Below are positions 39,773-51,979 of a stretch of 64,000 nt of DNA, in pieces. Below the pieces are notes generated by a model. The model was not told the DNA's origin. It searched no databases and saw only the letters and a program-made list of their open reading frames with translations. The DNA comes from Populus alba (lineage: Eukaryota; Streptophyta; Magnoliopsida; Malpighiales; Salicaceae). The stretch covers positions 15,468,333-15,532,332 of the forward strand of contig NC_133293.1 of NCBI RefSeq assembly GCF_005239225.2, read 5' to 3'. Within the stretch, counting starts at the first letter, position 1; each line of letters opens with the position of its first letter. Made by a program: the position numbers and the translations under genes.

Positions 39773-42080
39773 ATGGAGATCATTCGCGGTATTTTAGCCA
39801 TTTTCATTGCAGTGTCCCTTCTGCTTTATAATTCCAGCAATGTAGAAGGAAGGTACCGTCACCACAAGCCAAAGAACAAAGGCTCCAAAAATACAGAGCC
39901 CCCTGTTTCTCCAACCCCTCAAAGCCCTACTGCCCCTTCATCCCCTTCTAAACCTCCTTCAATCCCTTCAGACCCTTATCCGAAGGATCCTGGCAACAGA
40001 AGTTCAGACTACATTTTCAATGTCATGGATTATGGGGCAGTTGGTGACGGTTCCACTGATGACACTAACGCATTCAGGCAGGCCTGGAAAGGAGCTTGTG
40101 GAGTGGAATCTGGTGTTATTCTGGCTCCTTCCGGTTATTCTTTCATGATCACTTCAACTATTTTCTCAGGTCCATGCAAGCCAGGAATTGTGTTTCAGGT
40201 AAGAATAATTATATCCACGTTGTTTCTGTATGTTTTAGTAGGACCTGGCTTGCTGAGAATTCTAACGTGAATAGGTGGATGGGCTCCTAATGCCGCCGGA
40301 TGGACCGGATTCCTGGCCAGAGAAGGATAGCACGCAGCAATGGCTTGTGTTTTATCGACTTGACGGTATGACTCTCACAGGAGAAGGAACCATTGAAGGA
40401 AATGGAGATAAGTGGTGGGATCTACCCTGCAAACCTCACCGGGTAAGCTTTCTTTGATTAAATTTCTGCGTTTCATTAATTCTGTGCTGGAACCACATTA
40501 ACGTTTTCTGTCGCAATATGATGTGATTTCAGGGTCCTAATGGATCTACATCAAAAGGACCATGTGTTAGCCCTGCGGTAAGTGAAAATAATCCACAAGT
40601 AATTTAGGTAAAAACTGATCAATTACTACATAATTTTGCCATGCATTAACAGATAAAAATTTGTTGATGTTTCAGTTAATTCGGTTCTTCATGAGCTCCA
40701 ATTTGGCTGTCAGTGGCTTGAAGATCCAAAACAGTCCTCAATTCCATATGAAGTTTGATGGCTGTGAAGGTGTTTTGATAAAAAAACTGTCCATATCTTC
40801 TCCTAAACTCAGCCCCAATACTGATGGGATCCACATAGAGAACACCAAGGCTGTCGGCATATACGATTCTCTCATTAGCAATGGTATGGCAAATTAAAAA
40901 GAATAAAATAAAACATTTTACTTAATATAATTTCTCTATTTCAGATTATTTATCTGCTATCAAGCCATCTCTAATATAATGGAGGCTTAAACAGGTGATG
41001 ATTGCATATCAATCGGAACAGGATGCTCAAATGTGGATATTGATGGTCTCACTTGTGGTCCCAGTCACGGGATCAGGTACAATTTCTATCTGTTTCAACT
41101 AAATTGACATCATGGTTGTTTTAACTACCAGTTCACTGTGCGAAGCAACTTTTTTGGGTCCCTTCTCAGTACCGTTAAAGGCTGTGTCTGGCCCTACAAC
41201 ATGATGGCCATATGTCAGTTTTTGCGTTTGATAAATGCCATTTTGTCGATCTACTGCAATATTTATCACACAAAAGTAATTAAAAGGTTGCTTTTTAAAA
41301 AAAAAAAAAAAAAACAGAGTACACAAGAAATGTTTTCCACCCACATCGTTGGTGTGCTCATCCGTTCATCTTTTTCGCTGCCTTTTTATAAGAAAAAAAA
41401 CTTGATGTTTCGTCTATTAAGGTATCATGGCCTGTTGATTGAGTGTGTTTATTATCGTTCTTTTTTCCACATCAAATGCAAAATTGAAGTTACAATTGCA
41501 CATGATTTTTCAAAATTTTGCTGGATTTCACTTGCATCAAGTGTCTAAAACTGTGGCTTCTTTCTCTGTTCTCCGTAGCATTGGAAGCCTAGGAGTACAC
41601 AATTCCCAGGCATGCGTGAGTAACATAACCGTCCGAAACACAATAATAAAAGAATCAGACGATGGGCTAAGGATCAAGACATGGCAGGGCGGCACGGGTT
41701 GTGTATCAGACATAAACTTTGAAAACATCCAAATGGAGAATGTTAGGAACTGCATTATCATAGACCAGTACTACTGCCTATCAAAGGCTTGTCGAAACGA
41801 GACCTCAGCTGTCTATGTCACAGGCGTGACATACAGGAACATTAAGGGCACGTACGATGTTAGAACCCCACCAATACACTTCGCCTGTAGTGACACAGTA
41901 GCCTGCACCAATATACTGCTATCAGAGGTCGAGCTTCTCCCTGAAGAGGGTGAGTTGGTGGATGATCCATTTTGTTGGAATGCTTATGGAACTCAAGAAA
42001 CAGCGACTATTCCTCCTATAAATTGCTTGAGAGAAGGAAAGCCTGAGGGTCTACGAGAGATCTCCTCTTATGGTTGCTAA
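39773..42080 (+). CDS. Polygalacturonase, GH28 family (secreted pectinase)
   Basis: Six exons, 39773-40198, 40275-40442, 40533-40577, 40676-40883, 40995-41076 and 41579-42080, all GT-AG; about 476 residues. Hydrolyses alpha-1,4-galacturonan in the cell wall. A signal peptide (about residues 1-26) and a Pro/Ser-rich linker (about 40-75) precede the beta-helix, which opens with [17 protein letters not shown]. The four GH28 signatures are present: PNTDG (Asp about 263), GDDC (about 283-286), PSHGISIGS (His about 307) and RIK (about 341-343). It is therefore predicted active. The Pro-rich linker resembles the At1g48100-like group. Upstream, the frame is open only through a TTG, so 39773 is the start. 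Intron 5 (502 bp) is much longer than the others and contains a long A-run. A broken copy of the 3' part lies about 10.5 kb downstream. Confidence 0.95.
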
Positions 42081-42954
42081 GATAGTAAATTGCTTAAGAG
42101 AAGTAGCAGTTTTAGTCATTACAGATATACTATTGTATGATATAGGATGTGTGGCGTGCTACAGAGCCCAGGATCCATTATTATCTTGTCTTTGGGTCTT
42201 CATTGCTGCCGAGGCTCCATCCCTGTTAAGGGCATTTTGCCCTTATTGTGTGATGATGTAGTGCTGTAAATAGATGGGAATGGATTTTTCATTTTTACAT
42301 GTATGATTTTTTTCTAGTATTTTCAGATCTTATTTATATATGTTTCCAATTTCCAATATAACCCTTATCAAGGATTGCTAGCTAAGATCGTTAAAATCGC
42401 GATTTAACTTATAAAATTATAGGATTTTATAAGTCAATATAAGCTTTACGTGCTAAATTATTTATAAAACTCGAAAATGAGTAAAATCAGATTACATTAA
42501 GTAAAAACGGGTAAAATAAAATGAGATCGTGTAAAATCACGTTTTTACCATCGATTTAATGATTTTACCGACAAGAAATAAATTATAATTGCTATTACAG
42601 GTGTCGACTAACTATTGCCGGTGTCGATTGACTATTAGCATTTTACCGACAACATGTACTTGTTCATTGTTATTGTTTCCTTGTCATTTTAAATTAATTT
42701 TTGCGTAAGCTAGACGGCGCCTGTCATTTTTCATGTCTTTTCTACCTTGTTCTAGCATGTTGGGCAACTTACCCCTTCTAACATGTTGTTCGATGAATCT
42801 CTATCAAGTATCAACTCTAGATAATTTGGAGCTGCAATTTAGTTAGATTAAATTGAGTGTAGATCTTGACAGTAAAAGAGAATTGTCTATTGCAATTTAC
42901 TCTACTTCTTTGGAATATAACATTGCTTTATATTTGTTTTAGCGGTTTGCTTGT

Positions 42955-43080
42955 TGTTTTTAAAAAAATTAATTTTTTTAAAATTAATTTAATTTTTAGA
43001 TTTTTAGATTTTTTTAATATGTTGATATAAAAAATAAAATTTTAATATATATATATATATATTATTTTAAATGTTAAAAT
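42955..43080. repeat. MITE-like AT-rich repeat, copy 5
   Basis: Contains TTTTTTTAATATGTTGATAT and a (TA)n run; same core as the other copies. Confidence 0.45.
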
Positions 43081-43914
43081 ATTTGATAAAAATCTTATAA
43101 ATTTGAATTGTTTATTTAGATTCATACAAAATAAATAAATTGCGATGAATCTGTTTTAGTTTATATAACACACCAGCAGATTGTTTGTTTTAAGTTTGTT
43201 AATTATTAGTTAATGAAAAATCATTTAAGTTATGTATGAATTTTTATTTGAATCATGTATTTTAAAATACTTGAACTATGTATGAATTTTTATTTGAAGC
43301 ATGAATTTTTTTAATGTATTTTAAAATTTCTTACAATTTTATAATTATATGATTTGTTTTTACCATTCAAGTTTATTTTATAGTTTTTGTACCGTGTTAA
43401 AATAGTGATTTCAAGAATCTTTCTGCTAGCTACCTTCACCATTGCTTTCTCCCTCTCATTTCGACACGTGTCTTACTTTTTCAAAGATAAACTTGCGACG
43501 GGCAATAAGAGGTTTGTGACAGGGTAGTATTTTAATAAAACATTCTTTAAAAACAGACACACAGGATGACGTAAGATAGAGCTCATCGTTTGTGTCTTGA
43601 TTTCTGTTCCATATTTTCGTTCATTTTTTTTAGAGAAATTGTAACATTCTTGTTGAAATTTGTTATTCTTGTTGAATAAAGTAAAAACCAAAAATAAATT
43701 GTTTTATAATAAAATAAAGAAGCGTTTCATTTGAAAATATATAATGTACTGGATTTAATATCAATTTTAAAAATAATTACTCAAGAGTAGTTATTTTAAA
43801 AGTAATTACTCCTGGAACACACAAGAGTATATAAACTACTAACTGTCATAAATTTTTTTTTACTTATATCTACAGAGCAAAAAAATAATTGTTAAGACAT
43901 GTTTTATATCCTGT

Positions 43915-44100
43915 TTAACATTGTATTCTAAACTGTACATTTAAATATTTTTTTCAATTTTAAATTAATTTTTTAATATTTTTTAATTATTATGATGTGA
44001 TGATGATAAAAATAAAATTTTAAAAAAATATATATATTATTTTAATATATTAAAATAAACACTTTAAAAAACAACATCAAACAATAATAATATAAACTAC
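43915..44100. repeat. MITE-like AT-rich repeat, copy 6
   Basis: ATTATGATGTGATGATGATA flanked by A/T runs; the left part reads 'CTGTTTAACATTGTATTC' and the right part 'AAACAATAATATAAACTAC'. Similar organisation to copy 3. Confidence 0.45.
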
Positions 44101-44881
44101 AATGTTGCTAGATGCATGCATTGCAAGTTATAAGTTTTAGCTTTTAAAAATGAAACATCTGTCAAGAGAAGAGGGAGAAGGTAACTGAGGAGGTAGCTAG
44201 CATTCAGCATCCTTGTCACGCCTAGGGATGACAACGAACATTATATATATATCAGGCAAAAAAAAAAATATTTATAAATTATTAAGTGGATTTTGAGTAT
44301 TTAATATGCATTTATTATCTACTATTATTTATAAATTAATAAAAAATAAAATAGTTAATATATATTTAAAGTGTGTGTATATTAAATAATAAATTAATAA
44401 ATATTATTCATATATAAGCGTTTTATATATATAGAATAAGATCACGTTCCTAAACGAAATCACATAGACTATATAATAATGTATTATATGTGAATCATCA
44501 TGTTTATAATTGCCCCATTAATACACACGAATATAGAATAACATCACTCAATCCTCTTCTCTATCTCTTAATCTAATTATCTTTTTAGTTATTATATACT
44601 AATTTAAGTATAAAAAAATCCCTTAAAATATATAGAAACTTACTTTTACAGATGACACAAGGTCATTCATCATAATCACTCCCCAGCACACTCATTCAGT
44701 AGACTCAAAATTCTCTTAGAGTTTCGTTGACTTCATCACTATCGTTTTATTATTTGTTACTAAATTTTAATGTCAGTGTAAAAGATAAGATGTTAACATA
44801 CCATGAATACATAAATTATTATTTTCAATAACTTGTTCAGGAATTACAGTGACAAAACTACTAGTCAAATGGAGTGGAAAA

Positions 44882-45332
44882 TGTTGGGCGCGGAATCCGG
44901 TGACCGGTGATGTACTGATTATTGCTCATAGGAGGAGTTAGCACACTGAGACATAATATTTTACGTGGTTCGGCAAAACCGCCTACATCCACGGGAGAGA
45001 GTCCATTTTATTAGAGTAGAGAAAGAATACAATAAATACATGGAGGAGGATCTCATCACTCAACTCCCATCTCTCTTGCTGCCCTTGCAGCTGCAGGGCT
45101 GCTGCCATGGGCAGCAGCCCTTTCTCTTCACTCTTTCACACACTCCCGTTATTCTCCCTCTCACAAAGCTCTCTTTGTATGGTGCCTATTTATAGGCATG
45201 ATGGTGGCTTCTCTTCTTCTTTCCAGCAGCTGCAGCTGCAGTCAATGGTGGCTGCCATCTTCTTCAACAAAGGCTGCTGGTCAATGGTAATGTTAGGCAC
45301 ATTAAATGGCAACACACCTAACAAACCTAACA
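44882..45332 (-). repeat. LTR (3' LTR in element orientation)
   Basis: 451 bp, identical to the partner except at 44939. Contains on the minus strand a TATA box within CCTATAAATAGGC (about 45184-45196). Confidence 0.93.
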
Positions 45333-47914
45333 ATCACCCCCTTTGACATTTATATGGGCAATTGTCCTCTTGCTTCTTCAGCACAATCTTGCATCCTGCA
45401 GCTCTTCCAAGCTTACCATTCCGAGAGCGTCTCCGACCAAGTTTACAGGTACTCGCCAAACCTTCCAATCACCAGAGTCACTAAAGCACACCCTTGCTTA
45501 CACCAAAGGATCACTTCAACCAGATGGTCTCACACATCACATCTGAAGAGTGTTAACGCTTGTCTCTGGGAACATTCCCCTTCGAGCATATCAACCATGC
45601 TCGGTCCGGAATGATTTATCAAGCCTCACACCAAGGCTTACAACACCCCCTCAAACGGATATTCCAAGTGTGACAGTCATTATGTGAGTATCTCAATATG
45701 ATCACAAGCCCACCACTCTTCCAAGAGTCTACTCATCTAGGAGTTGCGCCTGCCCTCTGTTCCACCGTAGGAACCACGCCTTACTTCTCCATGAGTCTCT
45801 CGCTCTTAGTCGTAAGAGTCCAGGTAGCTCTCCACCTTTAACCATGGGGGCAGCCCATTAAAGGTTGATCCATATCTATCTCCATACTCTGAGTATTACA
45901 ATGCCATTACCGAGCTCACCACCTTGACAAGAGTCAACTCGTTCCCGGAACCTGCGCATGCCCTCTGCTCCTTCATAGCAGCCGCGTCTTAATGCTCCAC
46001 AAGTTATCCACTTATTGTCCAAGGCAAATGTCTTCTAGCTCATTGATCTTTAGCATGGGGGCAATATCCATGAAAGTCAATCCTGCATTTGTCTTCATAC
46101 TCATCATAGCCACTTCATTGGCTATCCACCTGTCCACTCATATCTAGCCATCACATTGGCTCTGGGGCGTTCTGAATTGGGCTCATATCGTGGCCCACAC
46201 ACCTTCTCCTTAGGTGTCTCCGCTCGTCTTCATGCGGATATTCCAAGTCTGAAATCTGGGCTTATATCATGGCCCTCACACCTTCCATCCGAGGTGTCTC
46301 CGCTCGTCGTGAAGCGGTCTCATCCTCCTTCATCGGGATGACTTAAGTGACTTCAAGATTCTCTACCACCATGTGGACTTGGGAGAGATTACTGCCACTG
46401 ACTACATAGAAAGAGAAACTTGCGGTATATTCCTCGCAATCCTCCACCTCGATTTCTATGTTTGGAGCTTCTACACCTTTTTGCTTGACAGCTCCACCTA
46501 CACCACTCTCTTTGGTGTCTTCGCCTTTCATCATAGGCGGTCGCCTTTTATCACAGGCGTTTGCACCCCCTCAATTAGGTGCCTCTGCAACAACTCTCTT
46601 TTCATCCTTGCATGCATTAGAAAGGTCCTCGCTTGTTGCCTTTATCAAGAGCATAAGAGACTTCATGTTGAACATAGTCTCTGCTCTGAGCTTCATCTGA
46701 GAACTCTTCTTCTCCTTGCACCTGTTGTCTCATTACAGTACCTCATTGGATCCCTCGGGTACTCCTGCACAATCTCCGTGTGCCTTTGTGCAATATCTGT
46801 TCTCCAGATTTTTCTCCCTATTCCTTGCTTATGTTTGACAGCAGCTCATCCTGTCACAACACCTGTCCAAGTCAAAATAGGGTGCCAATCTTTATCCCCT
46901 TGCTGTATTTCTCTTCCATTATCAGGGTCTTCATCAATTCTCCCCTCGAGAAATCACAGTCACCGAATCTAGCTTCTTTGGAGAAATCACCACTCCATCA
47001 GATCCTTGATCATACGGAACCCAATTGTTCCCCTTGTGCCGGCATCCTGCTAGTCTTCAACTGTTTCATTACAAACTGCTATATATACGAAAATAGTACC
47101 GTATGGATAATCCTTCCACTAAGCAAGTTCCCAGGAAAGATTGGAGGGGTCACAACGGTCCCGCTTAAAAACCCAATCTCCTAGACAGAACTTCTTAGGC
47201 CATATCTATCCATCGTACTGTCTCTCCGTATATACAACCATTTGCTAGCTTTGTTACGGCTCTCCTTTGCAAGTGATCTGGAATATACTGGTTTTATACC
47301 TGATTTCTCAACATCTAGCGAGACTACTAGTGCTTAGATTCGTCAAGATTGGTCTTCATCAGTTTTCACTCTACACCTCAAATTGTCCACATCTCGGGTA
47401 TCCTGAGTGTCCCAATTTTGCCTTCCATCAAGGCATTAAAATTTTCCCATTTAACAGTTCAGCACATGTAATTGGGTAAACATGTGCACCTTCTTCTTCT
47501 TCATCTCCATCGACCACCATGATGACCTTCAGATGCCTCCTGATCGGGCAATCTCTCTTTCATAATTCACCACTGCCATTTTCGGTCTCGAATCTCAACG
47601 ATCGGACCGTACCATTGCATCCGGAATGATCAAATTAGCTGGAAACATGTCTTGAATCGTCCAAATCGCACTTCAGACGGCTAAGATTTGATCAAAACAA
47701 TTCTGGCCTGATCAACGGCTCAGATTCAATTTCAGATCCGGTTGCACGTAGGATCAGCTACACTGGATCTTATCCCTCGGCTCGCGGCTCGGCTCAGTTC
47801 CAATTCGGCGCGGCTCAACTCGGCTCGGCGTGGCTCGGCTCGCGGCTGATGACATGGCATGTGGGTCCCACTTTGCTGACGTGTCTGCTGGCATGGCATG
47901 CTGACTGTGTTTGC

Positions 47915-48001
47915 TGACGTCACCAATACATCATGCTGATGTCATCTTGGGCCATGCTTACTGTGCATGATGACGTCACAAATTACGTCATGATGACGTC
48001 A
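47915..48001. promoter_or_regulatory. Cluster of TGACGTCA (bZIP/CRE-like) palindromes in the LTR element
   Basis: Perfect TGACGTCA at 47915-47922, 47971-47978 and 47994-48001, with TTACGTCA at about 47983-47990 and TGACGTGT at about 47877. These lie 300-420 bp inside the element, just after the primer-binding site in element orientation. TGACG motifs are binding sites of TGA/bZIP factors; function here is inference. Confidence 0.6.
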
Positions 48002-48296
48002 TCCTTATCCGGGTCAGCCACGTGGGTCGGGTCGTCTGGTATTCGGGTCGGGTCAGCCCATCCGGGCGAAGAAGACGCGTGTGACGCGTGGCGCGCGTCG
48101 TCGCGCGTGGCCAGTCACCTCGCCGGAGAGTGACGGCACGTGAAGGAGATTCTGACGTCCGTTTTCGACGCGGTTTTCACCAGTGGCTTCGTCTCTTCCT
48201 CCTCTACACAGTGGTATGGTCAAAACATAATTTTGACAACTTTCATTTTTGAGCAAAAAATCAAACACCACTTAAACCATTAGCTCTGATACCAAT

Positions 48297-48747
48297 TGTT
48301 GGGCGCGGAATCCGGTGACCGGTGATGTACTGATTATTGCTCATAGGAGGAGTGAGCACACTGAGACATAATATTTTACGTGGTTCGGCAAAACCGCCTA
48401 CATCCACGGGAGAGAGTCCATTTTATTAGAGTAGAGAAAGAATACAATAAATACATGGAGGAGGATCTCATCACTCAACTCCCATCTCTCTTGCTGCCCT
48501 TGCAGCTGCAGGGCTGCTGCCATGGGCAGCAGCCCTTTCTCTTCACTCTTTCACACACTCCCGTTATTCTCCCTCTCACAAAGCTCTCTTTGTATGGTGC
48601 CTATTTATAGGCATGATGGTGGCTTCTCTTCTTCTTTCCAGCAGCTGCAGCTGCAGTCAATGGTGGCTGCCATCTTCTTCAACAAAGGCTGCTGGTCAAT
48701 GGTAATGTTAGGCACATTAAATGGCAACACACCTAACAAACCTAACA
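48297..48747 (-). repeat. LTR (5' LTR in element orientation)
   Basis: 451 bp, TG...CA ends, adjacent to the primer-binding site; contains the same TATA box as its partner. Confidence 0.93.
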
Positions 48748-48752
48748 GAAAA

Positions 48753-49388
48753 TATGTTAAAATATTTTTTTATATTTATTTTTTAAAAAATTATTTTTAT
48801 ATAAAGAAATCCAGAAATTTACTGCACCCTCCACCACCTAGGTGTGTTTGAGACACCGTATTTTTTAAAAATTTAAATTTTTTTTTATATTTTTAGATTA
48901 TTTTAATATACTGATATTAAAAAATATTTTTTAAAAATAAAAAAAATAATATTTTAATATATTTCTAAACAATCAACACTTTAAACTACCATTACTGTAA
49001 CAATCCCAAACCAGCCCTTCTTCCCGATCTCGGTAGCCTCCTAAGGTGACGCAGAGAAAAAAACAGGAACGGAGGGAGAAGTAGAGAAAGAAGGATAGGG
49101 ATTCAATTATTTTACGTAATTGGACCTATGGCAAGGTTCGTAATATTCTAAGCCCACCAATAAATGGGCCAAGGAGGTCTATCTTTTCCACTCTGACAAT
49201 CGACTTATTTAATAATAATTTAACTCCATGGCCCCCGTCCATGCCGATAAAACACAGCATCCACCAAAAACTTACCGTCAAGCAAATTTGCCGTTCAGTT
49301 TCGCCTCTGCAACAACGAACGAGATTTTATACAATCACCCACTCGGCTCCCGCTCCCGCTCCCGCTCCCTCCGAAGTTGGAAGAGACG
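48753..49388. other. Short spacer and LYRM9 promoter region
   Basis: A MITE-like repeat fills 48855-49015. Near 49150-49172 'AAGCCCACC' and 'AATGGGCCAA' form site II-type motifs, common in promoters of genes for mitochondrial proteins. A 65-codon uORF (ATG at 49228, stop at 49425) overlaps the LYRM9 start in another frame, if the transcript begins that far upstream. Confidence 0.5.
48855..49015. repeat. MITE-like AT-rich repeat, copy 7
   Basis: TTATTTTAATATACTGATAT, then ATATATTTCTAAACAATCAACAC and a right end 'CTGTAACAATCCCAAACCAG', typical of the family. Confidence 0.55.
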
Positions 49389-50682
49389 ATGCCCTCTTTG
49401 CAAACTGCTTTGCCTCCTGAACTAGCCAACAACGTAATTAGAGTTAGTATCATTTTCTTTTTGCTTCATTTAAATCTATGTTAACAGTAATTATTCAGAT
49501 CCCTAATTTTCATGGTTTTCATCGCAGCTTTACCGTGAATGTCTTCGACGAGCTAAATATATTGGTCATCAGGTAATAATTTATTTAACCAAACTCATTG
49601 CATCTTGTTAAAAATTCGCAATTTTAATCAGATCAACTGCATTCCTTCCTATCTACTCAACGTCAATTATATTACCATAATAATTCGAATGTCCGTGTCG
49701 GGGTATGGAAAGGAGTAGTTTGTTGCTCAGTCATCCAAGAATGGTGGTACTTATGATGTGGAATCGGGGTAATGATTCTGGGAGTCTAACTATTACTTTG
49801 GTGTCCTGTATTGTTATGTGAGATGGGATATGTTGACACTGATTAGTATCACCTAAAATATCTACTGCCGCTGCTTTGATACTCCACCCTCTTTAGTTGC
49901 TGCCATTGTGACTTGGATGGCATAGGGGTTGCCATAGATCTTGTTTTTGCTTTTTTTGGTTGTAATCTGGAGCCTAACTCCAACCTCGTGGTAACTTCAC
50001 TGCAGTGGAGTTTTGATGAATCTGATCCTGGTTTCTAAAAAAAGAAGAAGAAGAAGAAGCAACATTAGTATTCATCTTGTTTCAATTTAGCCGCTATTAT
50101 TAATTTTTAGTCGATATGTGTTGATATTTGTGTTTTAATTATTGTGGCAGCAACATAACACAGAGCTTCTTGTCAATATGGTAAGACAGCAGTTTAAAAG
50201 AAACAAACATGAGACGGACCTAGAGAAGATTCAAAAGTTGAAGGACGAGTAAGTTGAAACTGCTCTGTTTTGCACATTGTTAAATCTTTAGCTCCTTGTT
50301 GTGCTTGTTTCATTTCTTGTATTGTTTATTTATATGTCCATGTTTTAGGAACGGTTTTGCTTGATTTAAATATGTATTGAGGATTTAGAAGGAAATTACT
50401 TGATTTGGCAACCAAGATGCCAGTTGCTTTGTTCTTTATCTAGAGTGCAAAACAGTTCCTTATTTCATTTGTTTGGTAGAATTAACACGCTGGATTGTAG
50501 GATACGGACACACTAACTTGTAGTTTGTTATTCTCTCTCTCCATTTTTTTTTTTTTTTTGCGGGAACTTTGTTGTGACTTTGATGTCTTTTCTACGATTG
50601 CAGTGCAGCAAGGGGACTTATAAATCACATACTCTACGAATCGGAGAGGCTGTCTGGTCGTAAAGCGAGCAAGAGTACTTGA
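49389..50682 (+). CDS. LYRM9: LYR-motif protein, LYRM9 / At3g19508-like
   Basis: Four small exons, 49389-49433, 49528-49572, 50151-50248 and 50604-50682, all GT-AG; 88 residues. The L-Y-R tripeptide opens exon 2 (LYRECLRRAKYIGHQQHN), and the conserved F appears in RQQFKRNKHETD, followed by KIQKLKDDAARGLINHILYE. Known: LYR proteins are small three-helix mitochondrial proteins that bind acyl-carrier protein and help assemble respiratory complexes or Fe-S clusters; the role of LYRM9 itself is poorly defined. The length and intron pattern are as expected for this subgroup, with no cleavable presequence obvious. The start MPSLQTALPPELANN matches family N-termini. Confidence 0.9.
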
Positions 50683-51975
50683 TGTTTCTTCAGAATTTTT
50701 GGAGCTGAGAGCGCAGCGGGTGAGTTGGATGTAGTTTTTGGCTGTCAACTAGATAATAAAAGAGATTTTTCCTTAACCACCATCAATCTTCTGAGTGTTC
50801 AAGGATCATATGCTTAATGGAATTTGCATAAACGGAAAGATTTCACACTGGCTACGCATGCCAATTTCTTGATTTCCAATAAACAGTAATGGTGTTTACT
50901 AAAAGGGTGGAGGGGAAAAGCTGAATTAGGATCGGGACATAATTACGGTATTATCTCACAGTTTGCAAACTAAATCAAGACATTGTTTCTACTGAGAATT
51001 CTATATGCCTTGGATGTTTGCATGCACAGAGAGTGACTTTAAATTGCATTAATATTCTTCCGGCATTGAGGTTGTGAAACTCGATGCTGCAGTGGCTATT
51101 TGGCCCAGTAGCATGATGGCCATATGCCAGTTTTACTTGTATATTCATAGCTTGTGAAATTTCAACATACACCATACACAATCATACAAGTATCCCAGAA
51201 AAACAATTAGAAAAGCAATTGAAATCAAACTTCCAGTTTTAAAATAATTGCCAAATATCTGACTCGAATGTTTTTTAGAGAATCAATTCGCAAGTACAGA
51301 GGCAGGCAACTTGTTGGAGGAAGCTGAAGACTACGATTTCGAAAACATTGGCTTCTTATCTATTCCACGTGACGAGGCTGTCTTCAAAGAATTTATTCTC
51401 GGATGAGATTGGAGTTTTTGGATGAATAATGAATCGTTAGGCGGTTTTGTTTTGAGTCAATTGACTGCCGATATTCTTCGAGTTTTTATAGAATTATTTG
51501 AGGGAGACGGTTTATGAAAGTGGATTATAGTGATGAAGGTGAGGGATGAACTTTCAGGTTTTGCAGATAAGATCCGAAACAACATGGTTTAAGTTAGCAA
51601 CTTGACATTCCTTTCTCTCTTTCATTTTTTCAAAATTTTGTTTCATTTGAACTTCAGGGTTCATACAGTTCCTCAAAAAACCAGTTGGTTGATCGCTCCA
51701 TCCCGATTCTTTGTAAACTAGTTCATGTTCGGTTTATCAATTCTCCAACCAGACTGTCTAGTCCGATCCGTTCTGATAACATTGCACAAGAATAATAATA
51801 ATAATAAATGATTTTAAAAAATTGATTGATTCTCCACCCTCATCGACTAGCATAATTAACATATGATCGTTAATTTTAAAACTTGTAGAATTAATCAAAA
51901 TACGTATAAGCTAATCTAGACACTTATATTAATCCAAAAAAACCAAAAACACACCGCATTTTTAGCAACATTTTA
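50683..51975. other. Intergenic, with weak similarity to polygalacturonase intron 5
   Basis: 'TTTGGCCCAGTAGCATGATGGCCATATGCCAGTTTT' at about 51100-51135 resembles the intron-5 segment near 41185-41222, so the duplicated tract may begin near 51040. Between about 51283 and 51406, after a possible acceptor (TTTTTTAG), an acidic frame with EEAEDYDFENIGF ending in TGA is open. I do not recognise it and cannot attach it to a gene. Confidence 0.4.
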
Positions 51976-51979
51976 TAAA

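Larger units (their letters stand above)
42081..44876. other. Intergenic: polygalacturonase 3' UTR and AT-rich spacer
   Basis: The first 230 bp or so are the likely 3' UTR; related sequence recurs in the pseudogene at 53.4-53.58 kb. Two MITE-like repeats follow (42955-43080 and 43915-44100). No further gene. Confidence 0.5.
44877..48752 (-). mobile_element. Complete non-autonomous LTR retrotransposon, very young
   Basis: Two LTRs of 451 bp (44882-45332 and 48297-48747) bounded by TG...CA and a 5-bp target duplication GAAAA (44877-44881 and 48748-48752). Reading minus, the LTR at 48747-48297 is followed by TTGGTATCAGAGCTAATGG, a primer-binding site complementary to initiator tRNA-Met. The other LTR is preceded by a polypurine tract (AAAGGGGGTGAT). 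The element is therefore on the minus strand. I find one difference between LTRs (44939 T, 48354 G). The 2.96-kb interior has no gag or pol frame, so it must move in trans; it resembles a LARD. The interior holds degenerate tandem segments (45.64-46.08 kb and 46.2-46.6 kb) and a GC-rich region at 47.74-48.13 kb. The PBS type suggests Copia affinity, which is inference. Confidence 0.93.

Noticed and set aside
41138..41548. 136-codon frame over polygalacturonase intron 5
   Set aside because: Intronic, contains a Lys-rich poly-A translation and has no domain; exons 5 and 6 join in frame without it.
44965..45346. Plus-strand frames with repeated sequence in the LTRs (also at 48380-48851)
   Set aside because: They occur identically in both LTRs only because the LTRs are duplicates; no protein features.
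46373..46972. 199-codon plus-strand frame inside the LTR element
   Set aside because: It runs antisense to the element, has no recognisable domain, and is rich in Leu/Ser/Cys as expected from chance reading of pyrimidine-rich DNA.
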